A stretch of DNA of 25,083 bases, from the NCBI GenBank assembly GCA_002426575.1, contig DIRE01000010.1:14781-39863 (forward strand). The letters are read 5' to 3'. Below the pieces are notes generated by a model. It saw nothing but the letters and a program-made list of their open reading frames with translations, was not told where the DNA came from and searched no databases. How positions within the stretch are numbered: the stretch's first letter is position 1; every line of letters begins with the position of its first letter. The translations under genes and the position numbers were made by a program. Origin of the DNA: Clostridiaceae bacterium UBA5444 (lineage in GTDB: Bacteria; Bacillota; Clostridia; Clostridiales; Oxobacteraceae). This document shows, in pieces, positions 15,697 through 24,502 of this stretch.

Positions 15697-17595
15697 TTAT
15701 CTTGGCCAGAAGTTACCATCTACCCAGTTCCTGTTAGATTGAAATTCATAGTTCATTTCACATATCCTGTCGTTAACCTCCGGATCATTTACAACCGGCA
15801 TATTCCTGTTATACATTCCCATCTGGTCAGCCATAGGAAAATTGCCGTCAATATATTTCATATTGATCCATACACCATATGTTGTCTGAAATAAATTCAA
15901 AACATATGCATTTTCATTATAGATATAAGCAAGCTCGCTTATTACCCTCTTTCTCTCCTGGGGATCCTGGATATATGGATATTTATTTAAAGTATCATAT
16001 ACATTTATTTCTTTGCCGTCATAGCCAATGCTCTTAAGTTCATCCGGAAATCCAGTATAGTCCTTCATACTGACATATGCATTCTTAATACCATCCCAGG
16101 CTTCATTCATGGACCAGCACATGTCTGTCAGGTAACATAACATGTCGTAATCACCATTTTTTGCATTTTTATATACTATTGAACTGTCAACAGCTTTAAC
16201 CCTTGTATTGAGGCCAAATTCCGTAAGCTGTTCAGCCACTGCCTGGGCACTATTTAATGCAGTATCAAATAGAACATCACAAGCAATTGTAAAATTCGCC
16301 TTCTTGCCATCCTTATCCACCCATATTCCATCGCTGCCTTTCTTCCATCCTATCTCACTTAGCAGCCGTGCAGCCTTTCCTTCATTCCTTGTATAGTCGG
16401 TAAGCTGCATGTCGGAAACCAAATAGTCCTTCATCATTGAAGGTGGGAATCCAATTGCCGATATACTATTGAACTCCTTTCCATAATAGTTACCAACTTC
16501 TCTTACCTTTTTCTTATCTATAATATAGGAAATAGCCTGACGGAATTTTTTTTCATTGAACGGACTCTTTCTTATATTGAAGTATATTCCATAGCTTGCC
16601 AGGTCAAACATCTTATAATAAACAAGATCCGTGTTGGCTGCAAGTGTAGTTTCAAGTATATCCTTTGGAGGAGTGCCGTTGGTTAGGTGGAAGTCTCCAT
16701 CCCTGAGCATTGCATATTCCTGTGCCAAATCGGCTCCGCCTTTTATAAACTTTAGCTTTTCAAAGTATACCTTATCTGCATCATAATAATCCTTGTTCTT
16801 TGCTACAATTACCTGTTTATCATCAACGCTTTCAAATTTATATGGTCCTGTACCTATCGGTGTTTTGGGTCCGGCATTCTTAAACCTCTCCCAGTTTTCA
16901 GTTATTTCCTTTTCCAGTTCTCCTGAAAGATCCAGCCCGAATGCTTTCTTCAATTTCGGGTTGGCAGCTGGTTTGGCTGATTTTAAAAGCTCATCTGCTC
17001 TGTCTACGCACTCCTTATAGATATGATAAGGTACTGTTCCGCTTAAATCCTTCGCTATAAGCTTAAGTTTCATTTCATCGAATACAGCAGGCTTCATCCA
17101 ATTAAAAACAAATGTATAATCATCCGGAGTTTCTATACTCTGAACATATTTCAGTACATCAACTTTATTATTCAATGTATAATATGCCCATATATCCTTG
17201 CTTGTAAATGGATATCCATCATGCCATTTAATATTTTTTCTTAAATGGACAATCGTTTTATTCTCAGTATTATCGATGCTTTCAGCAAGCTGATAATAAG
17301 TCTTTCCAGTACCCACACGGATAATTGTAAACAGACTTTCATATACAAAATATTGAAGCACATTTTTTCCATCTGAATTAAAATAGTTGCCGTTAAAGGA
17401 AGCTAGTTTTGACCAGCTTCCTTCGATAGTCATCACTTTCTCTTTATTGAATGTAGTTTCTCCTGGTTTTTTTGCCGCTTTAGATATCATTGTACCTGAA
17501 TTATTACCACTACTGCTGCCACAGCCGATAAACAATGAAGCCGTTAATGCAAGAAGTAGTAAAATGGATATTCCTACCGCTATTCTTCTGTTCAT
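15697..17595 (-). CDS. Family 5 (Opp/Dpp-type) extracellular solute-binding lipoprotein
   Basis: Lipoprotein receptor of an ABC importer, anchored outside the cell membrane. It has 632 residues. The signal peptide (hydrophobic residues 8-22) ends in FIGC with Cys25 as the lipidated residue, followed by a Ser/Gly/Asn linker. The SBP_bac_5 fold is shown by KWHDGYPFTSKDIWAYYTL, the hallmark PIGTGPYKFESV and FNEKKFRQAISYIIDK. Family 5 proteins bind peptides, nickel or oligosaccharides. It is the last gene of an operon whose permeases belong to a different class (CUT1), and no OppB/OppC-type permease or ATPase is nearby, which is unusual. The ATG follows GGGAGGA. Ligand unknown; an oligosaccharide is plausible from context. 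Confidence 0.9.
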   Translation of the reverse strand: MNRRIAVGISILLLLALTASLFIGCGSSSGNNSGTMISKAAKKPGETTFNKEKVMTIEGSWSKLASFNGNYFNSDGKNVLQYFVYESLFTIIRVGTGKTYYQLAESIDNTENKTIVHLRKNIKWHDGYPFTSKDIWAYYTLNNKVDVLKYVQSIETPDDYTFVFNWMKPAVFDEMKLKLIAKDLSGTVPYHIYKECVDRADELLKSAKPAANPKLKKAFGLDLSGELEKEITENWERFKNAGPKTPIGTGPYKFESVDDKQVIVAKNKDYYDADKVYFEKLKFIKGGADLAQEYAMLRDGDFHLTNGTPPKDILETTLAANTDLVYYKMFDLASYGIYFNIRKSPFNEKKFRQAISYIIDKKKVREVGNYYGKEFNSISAIGFPPSMMKDYLVSDMQLTDYTRNEGKAARLLSEIGWKKGSDGIWVDKDGKKANFTIACDVLFDTALNSAQAVAEQLTEFGLNTRVKAVDSSIVYKNAKNGDYDMLCYLTDMCWSMNEAWDGIKNAYVSMKDYTGFPDELKSIGYDGKEINVYDTLNKYPYIQDPQERKRVISELAYIYNENAYVLNLFQTTYGVWINMKYIDGNFPMADQMGMYNRNMPVVNDPEVNDRICEMNYEFQSNRNWVDGNFWPR

Positions 17596-17646
17596 TTTTA
17601 TCCTCCCTATTAATAAGCTGTAGCTTAATAACTATATTAAAACACA

Positions 17647-18540
17647 TTACTGCTTTACAGAACCGATAGTAATGCCGGAAATAAAATATTTCTGGAAGAA
17701 AGGATAGACTAATAAAATCGGTACTGTAACCACAATTGTTGTGGCAGCACGGACTGATTCAGAAGTCATATTCCTCAACTTGCTTTCGGCATTGGAAACC
17801 TCCGAAACTTTGGCTGCTGCTTCGGATTCCAGCAAGATCCTCCTTAAGTATACCTGCAAGGTATCCCATTGCCCTTTGGGGTTATAAATAAGTACATCAA
17901 ACCAGGAATTCCAGTGCCCAACAGCTAAATATACTGCAACAGCTGCAAATACAGGGACACACACAGGCAGCACAATCTTTGCATAAATACCCAACTCGCT
18001 GCAGCCATCAATACGAGCCGCTTCAAACAATGCTTCAGGTATACTTTGAATGTAGGAAGCTATCAGCAGCATATAATACGCACTAAATAAACATGGAATT
18101 ATGTAAACCCAAAATGTGTTCGTTAGTTTTAAATTTACCATTAAAAGATAGGTAGGAATAAGCCCGCCGCTGAAATACATAGTTATAATATATACTTTAC
18201 GAAGAAAATTTCTGCCTTTAAACCTACGGATGGTTGTTACATATGCCAACAATCCTGTACAAAACAATGTACAGGTTGTACCAATAACCACGCGGAGAAT
18301 TGAAATAATCGTCCCCCTTAATATATTAGAATCCTTAAACAAAATCTTATAGGCATCTAAAGTCATGTACTGCGTCCAGAATACAACTTCACCAATAGGC
18401 TTTTGGGATGGATCATTCAATGAAATCATCAGCTCCAGCCATAGAGGATAAATTACAATCAATGTAAAAATTAAAAGTATAATAAAGTTGAATATATCAA
18501 AGAGTTTCGTTTTCCAAGTTTCATTCCAATAATGATTCAT
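17647..18540 (-). CDS. CUT1 ABC transporter permease, YtcP/LplC type
   Basis: Inner-membrane permease (MalG side) of a carbohydrate-type ABC importer, with 297 residues and about six membrane helices. The cytoplasmic loop that docks on the ATPase is visible as SIPEALFEAARIDGCSELG, followed by IVLPVCVP. The N-terminus LIVIYPLWLELMISLND and the C-terminus FFQKYFISGITIGSVKQ are characteristic of the YtcP/LplC subgroup. The ATG follows GGAGGGAAAATT. Its partner permease gene ends 12 bases upstream, so the two are co-translated. No nucleotide-binding subunit is encoded here; importers of this group usually share a MsiK/UgpC-like ATPase encoded elsewhere (family knowledge). Confidence 0.93.
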   Translation of the reverse strand: MNHYWNETWKTKLFDIFNFIILLIFTLIVIYPLWLELMISLNDPSQKPIGEVVFWTQYMTLDAYKILFKDSNILRGTIISILRVVIGTTCTLFCTGLLAYVTTIRRFKGRNFLRKVYIITMYFSGGLIPTYLLMVNLKLTNTFWVYIIPCLFSAYYMLLIASYIQSIPEALFEAARIDGCSELGIYAKIVLPVCVPVFAAVAVYLAVGHWNSWFDVLIYNPKGQWDTLQVYLRRILLESEAAAKVSEVSNAESKLRNMTSESVRAATTIVVTVPILLVYPFFQKYFISGITIGSVKQ

Positions 18541-18552
18541 AATTTTCCCTCC

Positions 18553-19524
18553 TTACATTACGGAAATATCAAGCTTTTTCTTGGCCAAATGGTTTACACT
18601 AAATACTAAAATTATTGAGATAATCCCCTTAACCAAACCGACAGCAGCGCCATAACCGTAGCGCCCCTGTTGAATGCCGTATTTGTAAGCATAGGTGTCA
18701 ATTACCTCATAGTACGCCCGGGTCTGGTCATTACCTAGTAACAGCTGCTGTTCGAATCCAGCATTGAGTATGCTCCCTATATCTAAAATCAATAAAAGCA
18801 CAATGGTAGGCGCAATGGATGGAAGCGTTATGTGACAGATCATTCCGAAACGTCCAAGACCATCAACAGCGCCGGCTTGATACAATTCATCATCAATCCC
18901 TGACATAGCAGATAAATATATAATTGAAGACCAGCCAACGCTCTTCCATATGTTTGCAATAGTGATAATAGTCCAAAAATACTTACCTTCATACAAATAG
19001 ATTATAGGTTTATCAATTATACCTAAATGTAGCAGTATGTTGTTAAGTATGCCTTCGTTCCCTAAAATAGTAAACATGATACTGGCAACAACCACCCAGG
19101 AAATAAAATGCGGAATATAGGAAACTGTTTGTACGACCTTCTTATACTTTTTCATTCGTACTTCATTGAGCAAAATTGCGAGAATAATTGGAGCAGGGAA
19201 CCCAAATAGTATATTTAGTCCGCTTATTGCCAGTGTATTCCTCATAATTTGCGGGAATTCCGGTGCGGTGAAAAACTCAATAAAATATTTTAGTCCTACC
19301 CAATCACAATTCCATATACTGTACCCGGGTTCATAATTCGTAAAAGCAATCATGGCTCCTGCCATTGGTATATAGGCAAAAACGAACACCCAAATCAGCA
19401 TAACTATGGTAATAACCCAAAGCTGGCGTTCCTTATTAAATTCGTGTGAAATTTTTTGAAAGAAACTTCGATTTTTCGAACTCAAATTTGCTTTTTTATC
19501 TGTCACATTCAATTTAGTATCCAT
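18553..19524 (-). CDS. CUT1 ABC transporter permease, LplB type
   Basis: Partner permease (MalF side) of the importer. The frame is open to 19614, but the extra N-terminus is unconvincing. The ATG at 19524 has GAGGGCAG before it and gives MDTKLNVTDKKANLS, for 323 residues with about six membrane helices. The first helix contains YIPMAGAMIAFTNYEPG, the LplB signature. The ATPase-docking loop reads DDELYQAGAVDGLG, followed by ITLPSIAPT. GRYGYGAAVGL near the C-terminus is typical. It lies about 290 bases downstream of the binding protein gene, an unusually long gap that holds a repeat element (19673-19760), and 12 bases before the second permease. Confidence 0.92.
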   Translation of the reverse strand: MDTKLNVTDKKANLSSKNRSFFQKISHEFNKERQLWVITIVMLIWVFVFAYIPMAGAMIAFTNYEPGYSIWNCDWVGLKYFIEFFTAPEFPQIMRNTLAISGLNILFGFPAPIILAILLNEVRMKKYKKVVQTVSYIPHFISWVVVASIMFTILGNEGILNNILLHLGIIDKPIIYLYEGKYFWTIITIANIWKSVGWSSIIYLSAMSGIDDELYQAGAVDGLGRFGMICHITLPSIAPTIVLLLILDIGSILNAGFEQQLLLGNDQTRAYYEVIDTYAYKYGIQQGRYGYGAAVGLVKGIISIILVFSVNHLAKKKLDISVM

Positions 19525-19672
19525 ATCTGCCCTCAATTGATTGCGCCCAATATAAATCCGTTGGATCTGCACAAAATGCCCTAAATAGCAGACAGCACGG
19601 AAGAGGCCAATCAATTTCCTTTCTTTAAATTTTAAGTGAAAAGCTTACTTGAAAATGAATTATACTATATTA

Positions 19673-19760
19673 AAAGATACGACATAATTGTCATTCTGAG
19701 CTTTGCTCAGTATCTTTCTTGAAACTGGGTAAGATCTTTCACTAACGCTCAGAATGACAA
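19673..19760. repeat. REP-like inverted repeat pair inside the transporter operon
   Basis: TTGTCATTCTGAGC (19688-19701) and its exact reverse complement (19747-19760) flank a 45-base spacer. Nested alternatives exist: CTGAGC-TTT-GCTCAG (19696-19710) and AAAGATAC (19673-19680) with GTATCTTT (19710-19717). The core GTCATTCTGAGC...GAAAGATCTT resembles a dispersed intergenic repeat known from many bacterial genomes (from memory, not checked). It lies between the binding protein and permease genes. Confidence 0.75.
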
Positions 19761-19811
19761 CGCCATATAATTTACAAATTATGATTAAAGCAATTAATAT
19801 GAACCATTAAT

Positions 19812-21530
19812 TTATTTGCCCCATTTTTTCAGGTTAGTTTTGTAATTTTCGTCGTAGAACTTTTGTATTTCGTTCAAGCCAGCTCTAACGGCATCTTCTT
19901 TAGTCTTTTCAATAATAGTAATGCATTCTTCTTCCGTTTTTGCCAAAACTGCTTTAGAATAACCGGTCATAATAATATCGGCACAACGCTGTTTTTTAGC
20001 TGTAAGCGGATCATTAGGATCCATCACAATAGCTGCCATAGCAGTGTTGTCATAGAAAGTATCTTTTAAGTTTTCATCCTTCAGCTTTTTCCACTTATCC
20101 TTATTGCTTTGGTTGAACCAGCAGTTGGTTCCATCTGCGAGTGTTTCAGCTGTCCCGGTAATAACCATCTGGCATTCACCACCTAAAAGCATATAAGGAT
20201 CAAAGTCGAAAGAAGATTTTTCAGCTGTAATTTCTTTCACAGCCTTTTCTGTAAATTTAGCTTCTTTTGTTTTTTCATCATACGTCCAGATAGAGTCCGG
20301 TTCGTTAGGGATACCATATCCCATTAACTTTACACCTATATCCGACTGCTCAAAGTCGAACCAACGCATGTAATCAGCAGGGTTTTTGCATTTGTCTGTT
20401 AGTATAACACGAGAGCCTAAAGCGCTTTTGGGGTTGTATGTGGCATGATCTATTTCAGGGTCCTTTACATTGTAATGTACGTAACGCATATCTTCAGGAT
20501 ATTTATCTCCCATTAGCTTCATCCAATTATCTGAGATATAGTAACCAGGCTGAAACCATGGCCCCATGTAACCGGCATAACGCTGGTCAACACCTTTTTC
20601 GCCCCATGATTCAACAGGCGTCATGAAACCTTCTGGATCTAAAAGCCCTTCCCTGTTCAATTGATTTAACCACTTTATTAGCTTCATTCCTTTTTCGCTG
20701 TTTAACCAGTGTACAACATTATTTGAAGAATCAATATCCCAGCCTTGCTTTAATCCAAACATACCACCAATCCAGCTGATAAAGGAAGGCGTGATGCTGG
20801 AAGATTTGGTATCATAAAAAGATATTCCATAGGTCTTTTTACCTGATGGTGTAGTTGGATGATTTGCTACCATTTGCTTTAATGCATCAAGATACTTGTC
20901 AGGGGTGGAAATATCAGGAGAACCTATTTCCTTATACCAGTCTAAGCGCAGCATAGGCGCAGTATCAGCACAAGGGATTTGCAAATTCAAATCAGCATTT
21001 GCGCATTGATCCAAAAGCTGGTACAGTTTATTGTCATCACTGCGGAGCATTGGAGCATATCTTTCATATCTCTTTTTTAGATCTGTGGTATTTTCCATCA
21101 GCTCGTCCAAAGGAAGGGCTTTTTTCATATTTATAAACTTTTGTGCCTGTGAAGCATTCAAATACATTATACATTCCGGATAATCATTAGATGACAGCAT
21201 CAAATTAAGACGCTCGTCAGGATTGGTATCATAGCAAAAGATATTTAAATCTACATTGAAATTTTTGAGCAGATAAGCTCTCATTTTTTCATTGTACTTT
21301 TTCATATCGTCAGGGCTGGACTGCATCGCAGAAAAAACGTCCATTTTAATAGTTTCTTTGGGCATTTCCCAACCGTAAGCATTGACCTCTCCTGTAGTCT
21401 GCGTTGCATTCAGATTAACTTTAGCTCCGTCACTTTTACCACTTTTACCGCAGCCTGATAAAACACTGGCCAACATAATAGTCATTACTAATAGTACTGT
21501 AATAGGTTTCCTCATTTTGGTCATTATCAT
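19812..21530 (-). CDS. LplA-type extracellular solute-binding lipoprotein (CUT1 importer)
   Basis: Lipoprotein receptor for the CUT1 importer, with 572 residues. The signal peptide (residues 9-23) ends in the lipobox LSGC with Cys27 lipidated, followed by a Gly/Ser/Lys linker. The protein resembles the LplA/YtcQ group of large SBP family 1-like proteins, with PDDMKKYNEKMRAYLLKNFN, the ADTAPMLRLDWYKEIG hinge region and TPDKYLDALKQM. The ATG at 21530 and another ATG two codons on are both near GGGAGG; I kept the first. It is the first structural gene of the operon and has a candidate promoter at 21664-21694. A repeat hairpin follows before the permeases. Its sugar ligand cannot be read from sequence. 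Confidence 0.92.
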   Translation of the reverse strand: MIMTKMRKPITVLLVMTIMLASVLSGCGKSGKSDGAKVNLNATQTTGEVNAYGWEMPKETIKMDVFSAMQSSPDDMKKYNEKMRAYLLKNFNVDLNIFCYDTNPDERLNLMLSSNDYPECIMYLNASQAQKFINMKKALPLDELMENTTDLKKRYERYAPMLRSDDNKLYQLLDQCANADLNLQIPCADTAPMLRLDWYKEIGSPDISTPDKYLDALKQMVANHPTTPSGKKTYGISFYDTKSSSITPSFISWIGGMFGLKQGWDIDSSNNVVHWLNSEKGMKLIKWLNQLNREGLLDPEGFMTPVESWGEKGVDQRYAGYMGPWFQPGYYISDNWMKLMGDKYPEDMRYVHYNVKDPEIDHATYNPKSALGSRVILTDKCKNPADYMRWFDFEQSDIGVKLMGYGIPNEPDSIWTYDEKTKEAKFTEKAVKEITAEKSSFDFDPYMLLGGECQMVITGTAETLADGTNCWFNQSNKDKWKKLKDENLKDTFYDNTAMAAIVMDPNDPLTAKKQRCADIIMTGYSKAVLAKTEEECITIIEKTKEDAVRAGLNEIQKFYDENYKTNLKKWGK

Positions 21531-21663
21531 TTTTCCTCCCTTTTAATAAAATACTCCAGGTTTTAATCCATTACTAACTTCTGTTAAAAAGCCCACCACC
21601 TTTATTTTTTGTATTTGTGTAATATTTTGAATAGTTAGATTATAAAATACAGATAGGTAAAAT

Positions 21664-21694
21664 AGTATAGACAAAATTAGTAATGGCTTGTCAA
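21664..21694 (-). promoter_or_regulatory. Candidate promoter of the transporter operon
   Basis: A perfect -35 TTGACA (21694-21689, minus strand) precedes TATACT (21669-21664) with a spacer of 19 bases, longer than ideal. TCTATA at 17 bases is an alternative -10. It sits about 130 bases upstream of the binding protein start. A long spacer would suit an activator-dependent promoter controlled by the adjacent AraC regulator (inference). Confidence 0.4.
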
Positions 21695-21852
21695 AAGCAG
21701 ATATGATAAATTTCATTGCTTCATGACCATTTACAGGTAGTTGTCATTTTCTCATATTCTTATGACAAAACAGGATATTCTATTGACACGGGATGTTTTA
21801 TAAGCTATGCGATGCATTTATGCTGTTAAAAGTAATACCCCCTTTTCTTATA

Positions 21853-21893
21853 TAAATAAATATCCCGCAGCATAGCCGGGGGATATTTATTTA
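21853..21893 (-). terminator. Hairpin terminator of the AraC regulator gene
   Basis: Perfect 14-bp stem TAAATAAATATCCC / GGGATATTTATTTA with a 13-base loop, about 30 bases after the regulator stop codon. On the minus strand the arm ends in ATTTATTTATAT rather than a clean T-tract, so termination may be partial. Confidence 0.6.
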
Positions 21894-21919
21894 CTTATTA
21901 ATATGAAAAAGCAGGATAT

Positions 21920-24265
21920 TTACTTTGACATTTCTTTGAATTTTCCAGGAGTAATTCCCTGAGTTTTGCTGAATATTCTGGTGAATGTACGCAGACTCGA
22001 ATACCCCACAGCCTTGGCTGCATCCTCTATATTGATCTTTCTGTCCGCCATTATCTGTTTTGCTTTATCTATCCTAACCTTATTTATATAATCCAGCATA
22101 CTTTGTCCGGATTGAGCTTTGTAAAGCTTTGAGATATATGAAGGATTCATATTAAAATGATCACCAATAGAGGATATACACAGATTGACATCCGTATAAT
22201 TTTCCATAATATATTTCTCAATGTCATTTTTAATCTGATAGCTGCCACCTGACATTTTCTGATCTGAACTCACACTGTCACACATATCCTTTAATTTATT
22301 CATCATTTCTCTATATATTTCGCTCACATTTTTGTTATGTGTTAACTGGCCGATGAGCCCCTCAAATTCAATTATGTATTTTAGATACCTATCCTCTGAT
22401 GTAGCATCCATATCATTCATAGCCTTTAATACGGTACCTATCAGGTTGTACATCACGTATTTTGCTATATGAGGAGGAAGATTTCTCTTCCTAAAATTTT
22501 CTTCAAAAATACCATGAAGTATTCCCTCTACTGTAGCAAACTCACCAAGCCTAATGTTGTTGATAATCTGCTGTTCCTGCTCCGCGGGATAATAGTATTG
22601 AATATCACTGTCATCCTGGGCTCTTCTGTAATTTATCACACCTTTGATACCCATTACTTCCTTGTATTCCATGACTTCCATAGCTTCATCATATGCATCA
22701 TGTATTCCCATCACACTGTTATGAACATTGCTCAAAGCAATTGTTATATCTATATTATTTGTATTTAAAATATACTGGTGCAACTCTTCAGCAAGTTTTG
22801 TCATTACATCATCGGCTCTGCTTTTCAAATTTGTATTGATATTAACAATGCATGCGATCATATCATCAATATCAGTTATATATACCCGATGCTGATTTTC
22901 AGATATTTTATCGAGCACATCAGGAGTAATATATCGAAAAATCTTGTATACCTCAGTATCATAATTTTCGTCATCCCTCCACATATCTCCGCCCAAGTCC
23001 TCAATATAGAAAAGCATTACTCCAAAGCAGTCGGATATAAAATCTATGCCCAGTGCAGCAATGGAATCATCGGGGATTTCCCTTATATATCCCTTTAACA
23101 GTCTTTCAAAAAAGTGAGACCTTAATGCGGCCTTCTGCCCTATCTGCTCCAACCTCATGAAATTTCTTTCATCTGCAATTTTCTTAACAGCAGATTGTAT
23201 ATAACTGTATTCATTCGTATTGCCATCCGGGCCAAAATCAGATTGATTTGATATGGAATCTACCAAGCTGTGAATCGGTGCATAATTTTTATTAAGCAAT
23301 ATATATGTTACAACACCGCATAAAAATACGCTTAGTATTATGCCTAAAAATATGAATTTTCGAGTATATGCAAGCTTATGCCAGAAAATATCGTTTGGAA
23401 TAATTAACATGTATTTCCAACTTTCCACCGTTGAATCTATGTACGAAACAACCACCTCTTTTTTATCCATATAAACAGGTATGGTACCCTTTTGAGTATT
23501 CAGTTCATCATACTTAATACCCTGGGGAAGATCGGTAACATTAGGGGTTGACCATACAATCTGATTGCTGCTGTCTAAAATTAATACTTCGCCATTATAT
23601 TCCTTTTTAATATTCTCAACCATGGTTAAAAATTTGCTTTCATTTATGCTTACAACTACACTTGCGTTATTCTTATCAGGCCTTGAAAGCGGCAGAGACC
23701 TTATATATGATATATCCTCTAAAGATGTATTGCTGTATGCCTTCCCCGAAACATCTGTAACGTAATGACCGTTATTGTACCTAGTTAGTATGTCAATCCA
23801 GTTGTCATAAGATAACCCGTTATAATGTATTAAAGTATTATAATAATCCATACTGGATTGTATACCTTCTCCATTTACAACCATATCGATACTTTTTAGG
23901 TATATGTAAATATCATGTATTGAATTATTGGATAGCTTGTACGCTTTTAGCATCCTGACGCATCCATTAATTTTCTGCATATCATCTTTATCAAGAGGAT
24001 TTTTAATATCCATCATACTATTGATCTCGGGACTTAACGCAATGTTTATGCCTGTAAGACGTGCATCGACCACCAGACTGTCTATATACTGCTGGGCTTG
24101 CTCTAAAAATATGTCGTTGGATCTGTTAATTTCAGTTTGTATTGTGTGTTCTATACATGTATAAACAATTACACTTATAATCAGAGAAACAACCAGCACA
24201 ATTGCATATGAAAGCGCCCATGAATACTTAACGCTATTTACATCAATATTTTTTTTAAATTTCAT
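21920..24265 (-). CDS. Membrane-bound AraC-family regulator with extracellular sensor domain
   Basis: One-component regulator of 781 residues that probably senses a ligand outside the cell and controls the adjacent transporter. A TM segment lies at about residues 17-38. An extracytoplasmic Cache-like domain of about 260 residues follows (IYLKSIDMVVNGEGIQSSMDYY). A second TM segment lies at about 303-325 (FLGIILSVFLCGVVTYILL), then a linker. The C-terminal AraC domain (about 683-778) has both helix-turn-helices: LCISSIGDHFNMNPSYISKL and IEDAAKAVGYSSLRTFTRIF, with GITPGKFKE. No receiver or kinase domain is present, so it differs from the YesM/YesN two-component form. It has its own terminator and lies upstream of, and on the same strand as, the operon. 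Confidence 0.93.
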   Translation of the reverse strand: MKFKKNIDVNSVKYSWALSYAIVLVVSLIISVIVYTCIEHTIQTEINRSNDIFLEQAQQYIDSLVVDARLTGINIALSPEINSMMDIKNPLDKDDMQKINGCVRMLKAYKLSNNSIHDIYIYLKSIDMVVNGEGIQSSMDYYNTLIHYNGLSYDNWIDILTRYNNGHYVTDVSGKAYSNTSLEDISYIRSLPLSRPDKNNASVVVSINESKFLTMVENIKKEYNGEVLILDSSNQIVWSTPNVTDLPQGIKYDELNTQKGTIPVYMDKKEVVVSYIDSTVESWKYMLIIPNDIFWHKLAYTRKFIFLGIILSVFLCGVVTYILLNKNYAPIHSLVDSISNQSDFGPDGNTNEYSYIQSAVKKIADERNFMRLEQIGQKAALRSHFFERLLKGYIREIPDDSIAALGIDFISDCFGVMLFYIEDLGGDMWRDDENYDTEVYKIFRYITPDVLDKISENQHRVYITDIDDMIACIVNINTNLKSRADDVMTKLAEELHQYILNTNNIDITIALSNVHNSVMGIHDAYDEAMEVMEYKEVMGIKGVINYRRAQDDSDIQYYYPAEQEQQIINNIRLGEFATVEGILHGIFEENFRKRNLPPHIAKYVMYNLIGTVLKAMNDMDATSEDRYLKYIIEFEGLIGQLTHNKNVSEIYREMMNKLKDMCDSVSSDQKMSGGSYQIKNDIEKYIMENYTDVNLCISSIGDHFNMNPSYISKLYKAQSGQSMLDYINKVRIDKAKQIMADRKINIEDAAKAVGYSSLRTFTRIFSKTQGITPGKFKEMSK

Positions 24266-24323
24266 CCATTGCCCCCCAAGTCGTAGCGGTAGTCTTAGAG
24301 TAATAAAATAATGACACCGATAA

Positions 24324-24357
24324 AATGCAATTCATTTGTACTTTTATTTGCATTATA
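24324..24357 (-). promoter_or_regulatory. Candidate promoter and operator of the AraC regulator gene
   Basis: On the minus strand TATAAT (24357-24352) is a consensus -10, about 90 bases upstream of the start; no convincing -35 is seen. A perfect 7-bp inverted repeat AATGCAA (24324-24330) / TTGCATT (24348-24354) with a 17-base spacer overlaps this -10 and could be an operator. Confidence 0.35.
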
Positions 24358-24502
24358 TCCCATACTCCGCTGAATTGGTCATCGCGCATGTTAACCATCA
24401 CCATAAAAGCCTCCTGAGATTGTTCTCTATGGTAATATTCGACATAAATTTAGAAAATCCTTTTGGAAACATTTTCACATATTAAATACACAAATGTTAT
24501 TT

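Larger units (their letters stand above)
21531..21919. other. Intergenic region between the AraC regulator and the transporter operon
   Basis: About 390 bases without a credible ORF. It contains, in minus-strand order, a terminator-like hairpin for the regulator gene (21853-21893), a 7-bp inverted repeat TTGTCAT / ATGACAA (21741-21768) that could be a regulator site, and a candidate promoter (21664-21694). The leader from that promoter to the first gene would be about 125 bases; I recognise no riboswitch in it. Confidence 0.5.

Noticed and set aside
19525..19614. Extended N-terminus of the LplB-type permease (30 extra residues)
   Set aside because: The extra residues do not resemble the family, and the internal ATG at 19524 has a good GAGGG ribosome site and a normal N-terminus.
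21783..21811. Plus-strand promoter-like pair TTGACA-N17-TATGCG
   Set aside because: The -35 and spacing are good but the -10 is weak, and no plus-strand gene follows; it would only produce an antisense transcript into the regulator gene, for which there is no other support.
22469..24164. Plus-strand ORFs inside the AraC regulator gene
   Set aside because: They are antisense to an intact 781-codon frame with recognisable domains, and their hydrophobic look mirrors the opposite strand.
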